Shown here: positions 51,706-62,105 of the stretch, piece after piece
Position numbering within the stretch: the first letter of the stretch is position 1
Layout: every line of letters starts with the position of its first letter
NCBI GenBank assembly: GCA_910589335.1
Contig: CAJUTW010000001.1
Location: forward strand, 1 to 64,000
DNA length: 64,000 nt
Source of the DNA: an uncultured Bacilli bacterium
GTDB taxonomy: Bacteria > Bacillota_I > Bacilli_A > RF39 > UBA660
Direction of reading: 5' to 3'
The notes under the pieces: model-generated
What the model saw: only the letters and a program-made list of their open reading frames with translations
What the model was told of the DNA's origin: nothing
Databases searched by the model: none
Program-made: the position numbers and the translations under genes

Positions 51706-53862
51706 ATGGGAGATAGTAATTTAGAAGTTTCTAGTGTTACTAATGATATTATTAGAAATTTATTTTCTACATTAGATAAACCTGCTTATTGGTTATTAGG
51801 CTTAGTTTACCAATTGTTTTTTAATGTTGCTTCTGCTGATTTGTTTAGTAATCAAACAGTAATGAATTTTTATAAAAGAATCCAATTGATTATTGGAGTT
51901 TTTATGATGTTTCAACTAGCTGTTACTATAATTAGAGGAATAGTTAATCCTGATACTTTTACGGATTCGAAAAATGGTGCAACTAATTTAATTAAGAGAG
52001 TAGCAATTTCTTTAGTTTTAATGACTCTCTTAGTTCCTATAAATATTCCGGGTGCAAAAAACGAATGGGAAAGACAGCTTAATAATCATGGGTTTTTATT
52101 TGGTGGTCTTTATTCACTACAACATAGAGTACTTAGTAATAATACATTAGGTAGACTTATACTTGGAAATGATGATTCGGCTGAATCGTTTACTGAAAGT
52201 GATTTTAATGATGATGATAGTAGTTTAGCAAAGTCTGCTAGAATTTTTACATCGACGATTCTAAAAGGATTTTATAGAATAAATTTAATTCCTTATGAAG
52301 ATCGTGTTCATAAAAAAGGTAGAGATGACGCTACTATAAATGAAAATAGAGTATGTAAAAATATGGATGATGCAATACTAAATTCTTATACAAGACTTGA
52401 TGCAGATCCTGGAGATATCATTGCTTTAGTTACATATGATTGTGAATATGAAGCAGCTGAATCTAATGCGATACAAAATGTTATTAGTTTAATTAATAAG
52501 AAATGGGCTGGTCAGATGCGATATGGATTTGCTTATATGCCTTTTATATCAGCAATTGTTGCATTTGTATTTGTATTTATTCTTCTTAATTTTACTGTTG
52601 AAGTTGCTGTTCGAGCTGTTAAATTGGCTGTATTAAGATTAATTGCTCCAATACCTATTATTTCATATATGGATCCTAAAGGAGGAAAAGATTCTGCTTT
52701 CGGTTCTTGGGTTAAAACTTTAACGACAACTTATTTAGATTTATTTATAAGATTAGCTACTGTATACTTTGTGTTATTCTTAATACAAGATATGATAGTT
52801 AATGGTATTTATATTAATCAAGGAGAAGGAATTTTAGGGGTACTGTCATTTATCTTAATTTTAATTGGTTTATTTGTTTTTGCAAAACAAGCACCTAAGT
52901 TTATTAAACAAGTTTTAGGAATAAAAGATGAAGGTGGTAAGTTCTTAAGTGGAATTAGTGATTTAGCTGCTGCTACTTCTATTGCTGCTGGAACTGTTGG
53001 TTCTGCTCTTAATAGTTTTCGTGCTGCTAAAGAAGAAAATGATGCTTTACATGAAGGCAGTGTACTTAATGGATTTAGAAATTTTGGTTCTGCAATAGCA
53101 GGTGCTATTGGTGGTGGAGCAGCTGGTGCTAAAGCCTTTATGGGAAAAGATGCTTCTGCTCAAGCTGTTAGAGCAGCTATGGATCAAAGAAATGCTATGC
53201 GTGCAGCTCATTCAACTGCTACAGGTAGACTTGCAAGTAATGCATATGGTTTGCTTCGAGGTGAATCTTTAGCAGCTAGAGATCAAGCTATATTAGAAGC
53301 TAATAAGGCAGCATCTACATCAATTAAAGCATTTAAAACAACAGCTGTGGAAGAGGCTATGAAAAAAGGAAGTTACGGAAACGTATCAACTGCTAATGAT
53401 AGGTTTGGAAGATTAACAGGAATTAACTTTAATTATCGTCAATTGGAAGCTGCGATTAATACAAAGGATAATAGTGGTAATTTTGATTATACAGATTCTA
53501 CTGGAACTGTACATCATTTGAATGCTGCATGGTTTGATTCTTCAGTTATGGCTGATATTGAAGATAGTCAAACAGCTAATTATTTAAAAAGTGATTATGA
53601 TGAACATACTGGTAAATTTGCAAATAATAAACTTAATACTGATTGGCGTAATGCTAAACATGATATGTCAGAAGCTAAAATAGATTATCGTGGAAATTAT
53701 CTTGGAGATATTGGAGCTGGTTCAGGAGTTAATATTAATGGTGCAGATTATGCTTATAAAGATATTGGTAAGAGCATAGGTGTTGCCAATGAAAATGTTG
53801 CTAATATGAATACAGATATGAAACATATTATGAATCGTGCTAATAGTCAAAACAAAAAATAG
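51706..53862 (+). CDS. VirB6/TrbL-like polytopic channel protein
   Basis: 718 aa. ATG 51706 has AAAGAGGTG upstream. Hydrophobic spans at ~22-40, ~58-75, ~100-115, ~270-290, ~305-325, ~345-365 and ~378-395 fit the TrbL/VirB6 family. A signature region reads AVKLAVLRLIAPIPIISYMD and KGGKDSAFGSWVKTLTTTYL. An acidic outside loop (~160-260) has two cysteines. Residues ~420-718 are an Ala/Gly-rich cytosolic tail (TSIAAGTVGSALNSFRAAKE, AIAGAIGGGAAGAKAFMG). Forms the inner-membrane translocation channel in conjugation systems. Confidence 0.85.
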   Translation: MGDSNLEVSSVTNDIIRNLFSTLDKPAYWLLGLVYQLFFNVASADLFSNQTVMNFYKRIQLIIGVFMMFQLAVTIIRGIVNPDTFTDSKNGATNLIKRVAISLVLMTLLVPINIPGAKNEWERQLNNHGFLFGGLYSLQHRVLSNNTLGRLILGNDDSAESFTESDFNDDDSSLAKSARIFTSTILKGFYRINLIPYEDRVHKKGRDDATINENRVCKNMDDAILNSYTRLDADPGDIIALVTYDCEYEAAESNAIQNVISLINKKWAGQMRYGFAYMPFISAIVAFVFVFILLNFTVEVAVRAVKLAVLRLIAPIPIISYMDPKGGKDSAFGSWVKTLTTTYLDLFIRLATVYFVLFLIQDMIVNGIYINQGEGILGVLSFILILIGLFVFAKQAPKFIKQVLGIKDEGGKFLSGISDLAAATSIAAGTVGSALNSFRAAKEENDALHEGSVLNGFRNFGSAIAGAIGGGAAGAKAFMGKDASAQAVRAAMDQRNAMRAAHSTATGRLASNAYGLLRGESLAARDQAILEANKAASTSIKAFKTTAVEEAMKKGSYGNVSTANDRFGRLTGINFNYRQLEAAINTKDNSGNFDYTDSTGTVHHLNAAWFDSSVMADIEDSQTANYLKSDYDEHTGKFANNKLNTDWRNAKHDMSEAKIDYRGNYLGDIGAGSGVNINGADYAYKDIGKSIGVANENVANMNTDMKHIMNRANSQNKK

Positions 53863-53885
53863 AATAAAGAGGAGTGTGAGATATA

Positions 53886-54197
53886 GTGAATTATTTAATT
53901 CCTGCTAATACGAAGAAGGGGCAATTAATATTAGGTTTATTTAGACCTTTTGATTTGGGATTGTTTGCAGGAGGAGTGTTGGTAACTGTAATATTACTAG
54001 CATTTCTTCCTTTAAATAATACGGCTGTTACTATTTTAATACTTAGTCCAGCTTTTATTACTGGTTTTTTAGTTATGCCAGTTCCTTATTATCATAATAT
54101 GTTAAATATTATAGTCGAGATGTATGAGTTTTTTACGAATCGTCAGACTTATAGATGGAAAGGTTGGTGTTATAAAAGTGTCCAAAAAAGGAAATAG
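53886..54197 (+). CDS. VirB3/PrgI-like membrane protein
   Basis: 103 aa. Two adjacent spans (~25-45, ~48-70) after LIPANTKKGQLILGLFRPFD, then YYHNMLNIIVEMYEFFTNRQ and YRWKG. This short two-span protein directly before VirB4 is the standard PrgI/VirB3 position. GTG start at 53886 with AGAGGAGTG upstream. Overlaps the next gene's start. Confidence 0.82.
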   Translation: MNYLIPANTKKGQLILGLFRPFDLGLFAGGVLVTVILLAFLPLNNTAVTILILSPAFITGFLVMPVPYYHNMLNIIVEMYEFFTNRQTYRWKGWCYKSVQKRK

Positions 54198-54729
54198 TAG
54201 TGGTTTTACTGAGGATTGGTTACCAGTTAGAGCCATTCAAAATAATATGATTATTACTCGTGATAATTTTAAAGTTAGTGGAGTAAAAATTTCTCCGCGA
54301 AATATATTTATTTTGGATCCGCAAATGCAAAATAATATGTTAGTTGCACTTAGAAATTTTTATAATACAATTGATTATGAGTTTTGGTTAGTAGTTGCTG
54401 ATAGACCAGTTGATATATCTGTATATATGTCACAGATGCAATTACTACTAAATGATACACAATCTCCTGCTGTTAGAAAGCTAATTATGCAAGATATACA
54501 AAAAGGGGAAACTTTTATTACTAATAATGTTGTTGATACTGAATATTATTTTATGTTTAAGTCAAAAGATCAAGATTTACTTATGAAGAGAGTTCGTCAA
54601 ATGATTAATGGACTTGCAACGTGTGGATTGAATGCTTCACTTATTAGTAATTCAGATTTAAGATTAGTACTTGAAAACTTCCTAAATGGAGGTACTACTA
54701 CAGAGTTTGGAACGGTGATGCCAGTATGA
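54178..54729 (+). CDS. Stand-alone N-terminal domain of VirB4/TraC type
   Basis: 183 aa from GTG 54178; an ATG at 54124 is also open, but its extra residues are antisense-frame to the PrgI gene end. FTEDWLPVRAIQNNMIITRD, GVKISPRNIFILDPQMQNN, FWLVVADRPVDISVYMSQMQ and LLMKRVRQMINGLATCGLNA match the region that begins VirB4 proteins in Gram-positive conjugation systems. Its stop overlaps the start of the ATPase gene (ATGA), so the two are made together as a split VirB4. Start uncertain. Confidence 0.75.
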   Translation: MSKKGNSSGFTEDWLPVRAIQNNMIITRDNFKVSGVKISPRNIFILDPQMQNNMLVALRNFYNTIDYEFWLVVADRPVDISVYMSQMQLLLNDTQSPAVRKLIMQDIQKGETFITNNVVDTEYYFMFKSKDQDLLMKRVRQMINGLATCGLNASLISNSDLRLVLENFLNGGTTTEFGTVMPV

Positions 54730-56516
54730 GTATAGGTTTAAGAAGTCAATTAGCTCCTAAGGGGTTACATTTTAATTCAAGTGATTTTATCATAAGTGAT
54801 AAATATGCAACAATTTTAACAGTTGTTTCTTATCCAAAATATATTATGCCAGGATATTTATCTTCTTTAACTAATATGTCAGGAATTAAGGTTGTTGTTA
54901 AACATATACCTGTTCCTTTTCAAGAAATGGCTAAAATGTTAAATAAACAAGTTGCTGATTTAAAAGAAAAATATCAAACTGAAAGAGATCAAACTGTTCG
55001 TGAAAGAATTAGACAGGATGCAGAAAGTTTAGAATATTTTACTTCTATGCTTGCTGGTAGTCAGGCTCGTATTTTTGATTTTCAAATGCATATTATGATT
55101 ACAGCTGATACAAAAGAAGAACTTGAATTAAAGAAACTTAATGTTAGAAATTATTTAGATTCAATGGAGTTAAAAGCTATAGCTTTACGTTTTGAACAAG
55201 AAAAAGTATTAAAATCTATCTTACCTATTTTTCCTGCACAAGATGTTGAACAGAGAATTGGAACACCGATTCCTTCTGTAACTATTTCAGCAATGTACCC
55301 TTTTATTTTTGATAGTATAAAAGATCCAGGACTTTCAACTTTACTTGGAGTTGACTTTTCTGGAGGAGTTATTTTATTTAATCAATTTTTATATAAAATA
55401 CGTAAAGAAAATAATAGAAATAATGCTAATATGATTATTTTAGGTACATCGGGATCTGGAAAATCTACAGCAGCTAAATTAATGCTTAGAACTCATATTA
55501 GAAATGGATGTCAAATTGTAATAATTGATCCTGAAGATGAATTTAGAGAACTTACTCGTACATTTGGTGGAGATACAGTTGATATTGGAAAGGGTGGAGA
55601 ATTTGGTTTAATTAATCCACTTGAAATTGTTATTGATGCTGATGAAGAAGAAATAAAACAAGGATTAGGTTATACAGTTTTAACTAGAACTTTACAATTT
55701 TTAAAAGCATTTATGAAGTATTATGATCCTTCTATAGAAGAAGATGTATTAACAATGTTTTCTGAAATTGTACAAGATACTTATAAAAGATTTGGAATAG
55801 ATTTTAATGCTGATTTTTCAAGATATACATCAGCTGATTATCCTACTTTTAGTGATGTTTATGCAACTATAAAAGGTAGGCTTATGTCAATGACTGATCA
55901 AACACAAGAACGTGATATTATGGAAAGACTTGAATTAAAAGTTAGACCAATTGTTAAAGAATTGAAATTCTATTTTGATGGTCATACAACAATTAGAAAA
56001 GATAGCGATTTCATGGTTTTTAATATAAAAGAATTAATGAACAGTGACTCAACTGTTAAAAATGCTTTATTCTTTAATGTATTAAAATATGCTTGGGGTC
56101 TTTGTTTAGATTTTAATGTTGATACAGTTTTAATGGTAGATGAGGCGCATGTTTTACTTGGAGATAATAATGCATTAGGAGCTGATTTCTTGGCTCAAGT
56201 TCAACGTCGTGCTCGTAAGTATAATACAGGTACAATAATTATTACTCAACAACCTAGTGATTTTTCTAATCAAGCTGTTATAACACAAGGAAAAGCTATT
56301 TTTGATAATTCATCATATTATCTTGTTATGGGGCTTAAAAAACAAGCTGTTGAAGATTTATCTTTATTAATAGATTTAAATGAAAGTGAAAAAGAAAGTA
56401 TTAAACGTTATTCTCAAGGAGAGGCTTTATTCGTTTGTGGAAATAGGCGTATGAGAATTAATATTGCAGTTACTCAAGAAGAGTTAGACTCTTTTGGAGT
56501 AGGTGGAGGTTTTTAG
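54726..56516 (+). CDS. VirB4-type secretion ATPase
   Basis: 596 aa. A helical N-terminal region (LNKQVADLKEKYQTERDQTV, MHIMITADTKEELELKKLNV) precedes the ATPase. Walker A is LGTSGSGKSTAAK (~239-251), IVIIDPEDEFRELTRTFGG follows, Walker B is VLMVDEAHVLLG, then RARKYNTGTIIITQQPSDFS. The motor that energises type IV secretion assembly and transfer. ATGA overlap with the preceding domain. Confidence 0.95.
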   Translation: MSIGLRSQLAPKGLHFNSSDFIISDKYATILTVVSYPKYIMPGYLSSLTNMSGIKVVVKHIPVPFQEMAKMLNKQVADLKEKYQTERDQTVRERIRQDAESLEYFTSMLAGSQARIFDFQMHIMITADTKEELELKKLNVRNYLDSMELKAIALRFEQEKVLKSILPIFPAQDVEQRIGTPIPSVTISAMYPFIFDSIKDPGLSTLLGVDFSGGVILFNQFLYKIRKENNRNNANMIILGTSGSGKSTAAKLMLRTHIRNGCQIVIIDPEDEFRELTRTFGGDTVDIGKGGEFGLINPLEIVIDADEEEIKQGLGYTVLTRTLQFLKAFMKYYDPSIEEDVLTMFSEIVQDTYKRFGIDFNADFSRYTSADYPTFSDVYATIKGRLMSMTDQTQERDIMERLELKVRPIVKELKFYFDGHTTIRKDSDFMVFNIKELMNSDSTVKNALFFNVLKYAWGLCLDFNVDTVLMVDEAHVLLGDNNALGADFLAQVQRRARKYNTGTIIITQQPSDFSNQAVITQGKAIFDNSSYYLVMGLKKQAVEDLSLLIDLNESEKESIKRYSQGEALFVCGNRRMRINIAVTQEELDSFGVGGGF

Positions 56517-56545
56517 AAAATAGAAAAGAAGTAAGGTGATGTAGT

Positions 56546-58885
56546 GTGCCATATCAAAGTCGAAGACAAACAAGAAAAAAAGAACAACCTGAAAATGGTG
56601 TTGAACCTGAGGTATTAAACACATCAGATGTTGATCCTGCATCACAAAAAAAGCAGGAGCGTCAAGAAGCGACTAAAAATGCATTAAAAACTGGTCTTAA
56701 AGGAGCAGGAGCTTATGTAGGTGGACCTCTTGGTGCTTATGCTGCAGATAAGTTAGCAAATTCTAAGACTGGACAAAAAGCACTTAATAAAGGTGCACAG
56801 ACTCTAAATAAGATACCTGGTATCGGAAGAATTACTAATCGAGTTAATAAAACTGGTGCAATTGATGCCACTGATAAAGGAATAGATTTATTTTCTAAAT
56901 TTGGTGGAAAGAATAAAATTTCTAATAAAAATGTAGAAGTAGGAGGACAAGAGAGTAGTCTTCCTTCTTCTAGTTCAACAGGTAGCGAAGATGATAGTTC
57001 TAGTAAGCAAATAGCAGGGCTTCCTACTAAGTCTAAGATGCCATCTTTTTTAGGGGATAAAGATAAAAATAAGGATAGTGAAGCAAAAGGTACTGCGAAA
57101 GTTAATATACAAATTTTTAAAACAGTAATCTTTGTTTTTGGTCCAATAATTGTAATAATTTTATTATTTTATATGGTAATTGCAGGAGTTGCTGGTTTAT
57201 TTTCTGATTATGAGGATGCTTTTGGAATTAGTCAAACAGTAGGGGAAGAAACAGGAGATGTATATTTTCAAGCATCTAGTGAAGAACAACAGAAATTTTT
57301 TGATAGAGTAAATAATGTAAAACTAGAGTATCAAGCTAATGGAAAAATTGTTGATCCATTAAAAATTGTTGCTGTTTATCATGTTTTATCACTTAATGGA
57401 GCAAATTTAAAATATGAAACTATGGATGATGCAGTTATTAGAAAGATTGCTGATGCAATGTTATTTGATGGAACTTCTTATAGTGAAGATACTTTTAAAG
57501 AAAATTTAATTGCTTATATAATTCCAGAGTATTTACCTAATACTTTAGCAGGAGAGAGAGAACAACTTGCCGATGATATTTTGGATTATGTTTCTAGATA
57601 TTACAATTTAATTGGAAAAGAAGAAAATTCAAGTGTTTGTGCATCGATTGGTAGTTGTGTTTATGATATTAAAGGTTTTGCTTTATCTAATAATGGAAAT
57701 GTTGCTAAGGCAATGCAAATTAAAGATTTAAAGGTGCGTCTTATGGAATGTGGTGGTGGTTATGGTAGTGGAAGCTATAATACACCAATAGATCAGGATT
57801 TAGTTAATTTTGAAGATTATGTAGCAGGAGTTGCTTATGCTGAAGTTGGTCCTGATGCTCATGTTGAAGCTTTAAAAGCTCAAATGGTTGCAGCAAGAAG
57901 TTATGCTTTAGCTCGTCCTACTGCAATGGGAAATGCTTTAGGAAAAAAATTGGAACAAGAGAATGGGGAGTGGATTTTACAGATTTCTTCTTGTGTTGCT
58001 GATCAAGTATTTTGTAATATTAATGAAGGTTGCTCTTATATGGGAGGAGGAGATGGTCAAGGGGGAGTTGTTAGAAGTGGAATAGTGCCAGGTGCTATAA
58101 GAACTAGACCACCTCTTCCAGAAGGACATCCTCTTAGAACAGTTGCTGCTGAGACTCAAGGTGAAGTTTTGGTTAATCAACAAGGTTATGTTATATCGAC
58201 AGGATTTTTAGCAACGGAACAAAGAATATTTATGGCTTTGGCTAGTCAAGGTTTAAATTATAAACAAATTTTATTGCAAGTTTACAATCAAGGTAATCGT
58301 AATTATGGAGCTTTTGATATAGCAAAAGGTAGTTGTAATAACGGAAGTTCATCTAATTGTCAATCTGATAATAATAATAATAATAATTATGCAAATTGGA
58401 AGCAATATGTAGGTCCTTGGATTAATACTCCAATAGGTACTAGTGGTAATACTATAAAAGGTATAGGATGTTTAGTTACTTCTGTTTCAATGTTAATTGC
58501 TAAAAGTGGAGTTCCTACTGTAATAAATAATTTTAATCCAGGTACTTTTGTTGAGTTTTTAAACAATAATGGTGGATTTTCTGGAGGAAACTTTAATTGG
58601 CCTGCTGCTACAGTTGCTGCTCCAACATTTAAATATCAACGCGGTATAGATGTATTAGGATGGTCTAAAAAGGATAAACTTAATAAAATAAAAGAAATTG
58701 TTAACCAACCTGGATTATATGCAGTTGCAGAAGTTAAGGGAGATACTGGTCAACATTGGGTAGCAATTGATTCTGTTACTGGAGATACTATTAAAATGAT
58801 GGATCCTGGAAGTTCTTCATCTGATATGTGGAGTGAATATAATTGGAACAATACTTCTAGAATAGTTTATTATAAAGTTGGATAG
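56546..58885 (+). CDS. Bifunctional peptidoglycan enzyme, SpoIID-type domain plus C39-like peptidase
   Basis: 779 aa. Cytosolic disordered segment (1-185) with a Gly/Ala patch (LKGAGAYVGGPLGAYAADKL), one span at ~191-218, an outside helical region (to ~370), then SpoIID/LytB at ~420-590: EDYVAGVAYAEVGPDAHVEA (E433 in the catalytic position) and LKAQMVAARSYAL. After a six-Asn linker, ~620-779 is a C39-type papain-like domain: GIGCLVTSVSMLIAKSG with Cys and GQHWVAIDSV with His. SpoIID enzymes cut glycan strands, so this is the VirB1-like wall opener. GTG start. Confidence 0.85.
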   Translation: MPYQSRRQTRKKEQPENGVEPEVLNTSDVDPASQKKQERQEATKNALKTGLKGAGAYVGGPLGAYAADKLANSKTGQKALNKGAQTLNKIPGIGRITNRVNKTGAIDATDKGIDLFSKFGGKNKISNKNVEVGGQESSLPSSSSTGSEDDSSSKQIAGLPTKSKMPSFLGDKDKNKDSEAKGTAKVNIQIFKTVIFVFGPIIVIILLFYMVIAGVAGLFSDYEDAFGISQTVGEETGDVYFQASSEEQQKFFDRVNNVKLEYQANGKIVDPLKIVAVYHVLSLNGANLKYETMDDAVIRKIADAMLFDGTSYSEDTFKENLIAYIIPEYLPNTLAGEREQLADDILDYVSRYYNLIGKEENSSVCASIGSCVYDIKGFALSNNGNVAKAMQIKDLKVRLMECGGGYGSGSYNTPIDQDLVNFEDYVAGVAYAEVGPDAHVEALKAQMVAARSYALARPTAMGNALGKKLEQENGEWILQISSCVADQVFCNINEGCSYMGGGDGQGGVVRSGIVPGAIRTRPPLPEGHPLRTVAAETQGEVLVNQQGYVISTGFLATEQRIFMALASQGLNYKQILLQVYNQGNRNYGAFDIAKGSCNNGSSSNCQSDNNNNNNYANWKQYVGPWINTPIGTSGNTIKGIGCLVTSVSMLIAKSGVPTVINNFNPGTFVEFLNNNGGFSGGNFNWPAATVAAPTFKYQRGIDVLGWSKKDKLNKIKEIVNQPGLYAVAEVKGDTGQHWVAIDSVTGDTIKMMDPGSSSSDMWSEYNWNNTSRIVYYKVG

Positions 58886-58893
58886 GAGAATTT

Positions 58894-59682
58894 ATGAGAA
58901 AGACGAAAACCTATATTAAATTGTTTATTATTTTGTTAGTGTTTTTTATAGTTATGTTTTTAATTTTTGGTATTAATAATATAAAACAAAGTAATTATCA
59001 GACAACATTATTAATAGGTAATAATACAATATGGAATTATAATAAAAATAAATGGATAAATATTTCTACTAGAGATTCCATTGAAAAGTTAAATTGGAAA
59101 GAATATAACATTTATTTGGACAATAAAGAATTTGGTAAATATTTCTTATGGCATGATGATAAATGGTATGCTTTTGATAAGAATAAGAATGCTGTAAAAC
59201 TTGATGGTAATCTGTTGGCTTATAAAGCAAATTTTAAAATGAAATTTTTAGATTTTTCTAAAAAACAAATTACAGATAGAACTTATGTAGATTATGTTTT
59301 AGAAGAGAATGATTTAAGTTTATCCAGTCAGTTTACAGCTTTTTATAAATTTGATATTGATTTTGATAATGATAAAAATTTAGAAGAGTTCTTTATAATA
59401 AGTAATGCTTTTCCATTTGATTTTAATCCTGAAAAAATATTTTCGATAGTATTTATGGTTAAAAATAATAAGGTATATTATTTATATAATGATATTAGTA
59501 ATAACAGAGAATCATTAAATGGGTGTAAACCTTATTTAAATGGTGTTCTTGATACAAATAATGATAAAACCTACGAAATAATATTAAGTTGTGCAAGATA
59601 TAGTGTTTCAGAATCAATCGATATGTTATATAAATTTGATAAAGAAAAAGATGCTTTTAAAATAGTAATTTCTAATCAATAA
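58894..59682 (+). CDS. Membrane-anchored protein with EF-hand-like loops, unknown
   Basis: 262 aa. N-terminal span (~8-28), then an outside domain with NKWYAFDKNKNAVKLDGNLL, DIDFDNDKNLEEFFIISN and LDTNNDKTYEIILSC. The Asp-rich loops recall FG-GAP/dockerin-like calcium loops. Two cysteines (NGCKPY, LSCARY). Eight bases after the SpoIID-C39 gene. Confidence 0.6.
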   Translation: MRKTKTYIKLFIILLVFFIVMFLIFGINNIKQSNYQTTLLIGNNTIWNYNKNKWINISTRDSIEKLNWKEYNIYLDNKEFGKYFLWHDDKWYAFDKNKNAVKLDGNLLAYKANFKMKFLDFSKKQITDRTYVDYVLEENDLSLSSQFTAFYKFDIDFDNDKNLEEFFIISNAFPFDFNPEKIFSIVFMVKNNKVYYLYNDISNNRESLNGCKPYLNGVLDTNNDKTYEIILSCARYSVSESIDMLYKFDKEKDAFKIVISNQ

Positions 59683-59685
59683 TTA

Positions 59686-59714
59686 ATGACAGTTTTAAAA
59701 AGTTACGTTATAAT
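59686..59714 (+). promoter_or_regulatory. Promoter of the coupling protein gene
   Basis: ATGACA (59686-59691), a 17-base spacer and TATAAT (59709-59714), 24 bases before the ATG. Confidence 0.6.
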
Positions 59715-59738
59715 ATAGGGAGAGGAGGAAGTAGTGGT

Positions 59739-62090
59739 ATGAAATTGAAATTTAGAGCAGATCCTGAGGATTTATTAATATTTGGAATATTTGCGATTTT
59801 CTTACTTTACGTGGTTGCTATTGGAGTTGTAAATTTACATACATTTGCGTCTGAAGGACATTTAGCAGGACTTAATCCTTTACCTGCATTTGGACCTGAT
59901 TATTTATTTTCAACAATCTTTTTATATTTATTATTTTTACTTGGAATTTTTGCTAGTGTAAGTTCTATGTTTTTTGAAAGTGAAAAAGGTTTTGGTATTA
60001 CAACTGATAAAAAAGATAAAGGTTATTCAAGATGGGCAAAAGAGAAAGAAATTAAAGAAGAACTAGAAATGGTTGGAGTTAAACAAGCTGATTCTAAAGT
60101 ATCAGGAGTTCCTTTAATTTTAAATGAAGAAGAGATGTGGGTTGATAATAGTGAATATCACTCTTTAGTAATAGGAGCTACTGGTTCTGGTAAAACTCAA
60201 ACAGTTATTTTGCCACTTGTTCATAGTTTAGCAAAAGCTAAAGAGTCAATGATTATTACCGATCCTAAAGGTGAAATTTATGAAAAGACTAGTAATATGC
60301 TTAGAGCTAGAGGATATCAAATTCTACTTTTAAATTTCCGTGATCCACAAAATGGTAACGCATGGAATCCTATGACTTTGCCGTATGAAATGTATAAGGC
60401 TGGTAATCAAGATAAATCAATTGAGTTACTTGATGATTTGGCTTTAAATATTTTATATGATGCTTCTAATAAAAATGCAGATCCTTTTTGGGAGAAAACA
60501 TCAGCAGATTATTTTTCAGGAGTTGCTCTTGGATTATTTGAAGATGCTAAACCAGAAGAGATAAATATTAATAGTATTTCTTTAGCAACAACAGTTGGAG
60601 AAGAAAAATTTGGTGGATCAACATATATTAAAGAATATTTTGGAGCAAAAGATCCTAATAGTCCTGCTTCTATTAATGCATCAAGTACAATTATGGCACC
60701 AACTGAGACTAAAGGAAGTATTTTATCTGTATTTAAGCAAAAAGTTAAGTTATTTGCATCTCGAGAGAATTTATCTGAAATGTTATCTCACAGTGATATA
60801 GATTTAGAAAGTATTGGTGAGAAACCTACAGCTGTATTTATTGTTATTCAAGATGAGAAAAAAACATATCACTCCTTAGTAACTATCTTACTAAAACAAA
60901 TTTATGAAACTTTAATTAGTGTTGCGCAAAAACACGGTGGAAAATTACCAATAAGAACTAATTTCTTGCTTGATGAGTTTGCTAATATGCCACCTCTAAA
61001 AGATGTTACAACAATGATTACTGCTGCACGTTCTAGAAAAATTAGATTTACAATGATTATTCAAAACTTTGCTCAACTTGATTCTGTATATGGTAAGGAA
61101 GATGCTGAAACTATTCGCGGTAACTGTGGTAATATTATTTATTTAATTACTACTGAGCTTAAAGCCTTAGAAGAAATATCTAAAATGTGTGGAGAGGTTA
61201 AATCTAAAAAAGATGATAAAACGGCTTCTACTCCATTAGTTACAGTATCTGATTTACAAAGAATGAAGCAGTTTGAAGTAATAATTTTACGTATGCGTAA
61301 ACAGCCATTTAAAACTAAGTTTACTCCATATTTTAAACTTAATTGGGGTAAAACTTATCCTGAAGCTAGTTATCCTTCAAGAGAGAAAGAAGTTGTTAAA
61401 ACTTTTGATATTAAAGAATATGTAAAAGCGCAAAAGAAGAAAAAATTATTAGAGATGATGAATTCAGCAGATGATAAAGATAAAGAACTTGGCAATATGC
61501 CAGGTATGCCTGGAATTCCAGGAATGCCTAACTTTCCTGGATTACCAGGAATGCCACCATTTCCTAAGACTAATCCAATGGTTGAAAAATTACCTCCTGA
61601 ATTACAAGAAGCAAGAGAAAAAAGAAATATGGGTCCAAATATTCCAGATTTTTTAACTAGAAAAAATTCTGATAATCAAGAATCTAACAATTTACCTAAT
61701 ATTCCAGATTTTGAAACATTTAAAAAACAAATGGAAGCTTCTGATAATACTTTTAATCCTTTTGCTCCTTCTAAAACATCAGCACCATCTTTAAATAAAA
61801 GTGATGATGATTTAGGATTTGATGTTGATGAACTTGTTAAGAAAATAGATGCAAAAATAGCAGAATTAGAAGAGGAAGAAAAAAGACAAAAAGAAGCTGA
61901 AGGAAAAGTTAATAATCAAATATCTTCAAAACCTCTTGAAGATAAGAAGTCTGATAGTATTTTATATAAAAATGAAGATAAGAATATCAAAAATGAAGAA
62001 AATAATAAAGTTCAAACTAAACCAAGTAATTTAAGCTTAGAAGATGATAGTGATGAAGATGATTTCTTTGATGATTTCTTTGATAGTTAG
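59739..62090 (+). CDS. VirD4/TraG-type coupling ATPase with disordered tail
   Basis: 783 aa. Two spans (~13-32, ~55-78). Walker A is IGATGSGKTQTVIL (~145-158), DPKGEIYEKTSNMLRARGYQ follows, Walker B is TNFLLDEFANMPPLKDV, then SRKIRFTMIIQNFAQLDSVY and NCGNIIYLIT. Brings substrates to the secretion channel. From ~555 the tail is non-catalytic: a collagen-like PGMPGIPGMPNFPGLPGMP stretch, then an acidic end (LEDDSDEDDFFDDFFDS). Such C-termini often select substrates in coupling proteins. GAGGAGG precedes the start. Confidence 0.94.
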   Translation: MKLKFRADPEDLLIFGIFAIFLLYVVAIGVVNLHTFASEGHLAGLNPLPAFGPDYLFSTIFLYLLFLLGIFASVSSMFFESEKGFGITTDKKDKGYSRWAKEKEIKEELEMVGVKQADSKVSGVPLILNEEEMWVDNSEYHSLVIGATGSGKTQTVILPLVHSLAKAKESMIITDPKGEIYEKTSNMLRARGYQILLLNFRDPQNGNAWNPMTLPYEMYKAGNQDKSIELLDDLALNILYDASNKNADPFWEKTSADYFSGVALGLFEDAKPEEININSISLATTVGEEKFGGSTYIKEYFGAKDPNSPASINASSTIMAPTETKGSILSVFKQKVKLFASRENLSEMLSHSDIDLESIGEKPTAVFIVIQDEKKTYHSLVTILLKQIYETLISVAQKHGGKLPIRTNFLLDEFANMPPLKDVTTMITAARSRKIRFTMIIQNFAQLDSVYGKEDAETIRGNCGNIIYLITTELKALEEISKMCGEVKSKKDDKTASTPLVTVSDLQRMKQFEVIILRMRKQPFKTKFTPYFKLNWGKTYPEASYPSREKEVVKTFDIKEYVKAQKKKKLLEMMNSADDKDKELGNMPGMPGIPGMPNFPGLPGMPPFPKTNPMVEKLPPELQEAREKRNMGPNIPDFLTRKNSDNQESNNLPNIPDFETFKKQMEASDNTFNPFAPSKTSAPSLNKSDDDLGFDVDELVKKIDAKIAELEEEEKRQKEAEGKVNNQISSKPLEDKKSDSILYKNEDKNIKNEENNKVQTKPSNLSLEDDSDEDDFFDDFFDS

Positions 62091-62105
62091 AAAGGATGTT
62101 AAAAT

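Noticed and set aside
58371..58391. AAT trinucleotide run as a phase-variable repeat
   Set aside because: It lies in frame within an Asn linker (as does the run near 4335), so length changes would add or drop Asn without switching the gene off.
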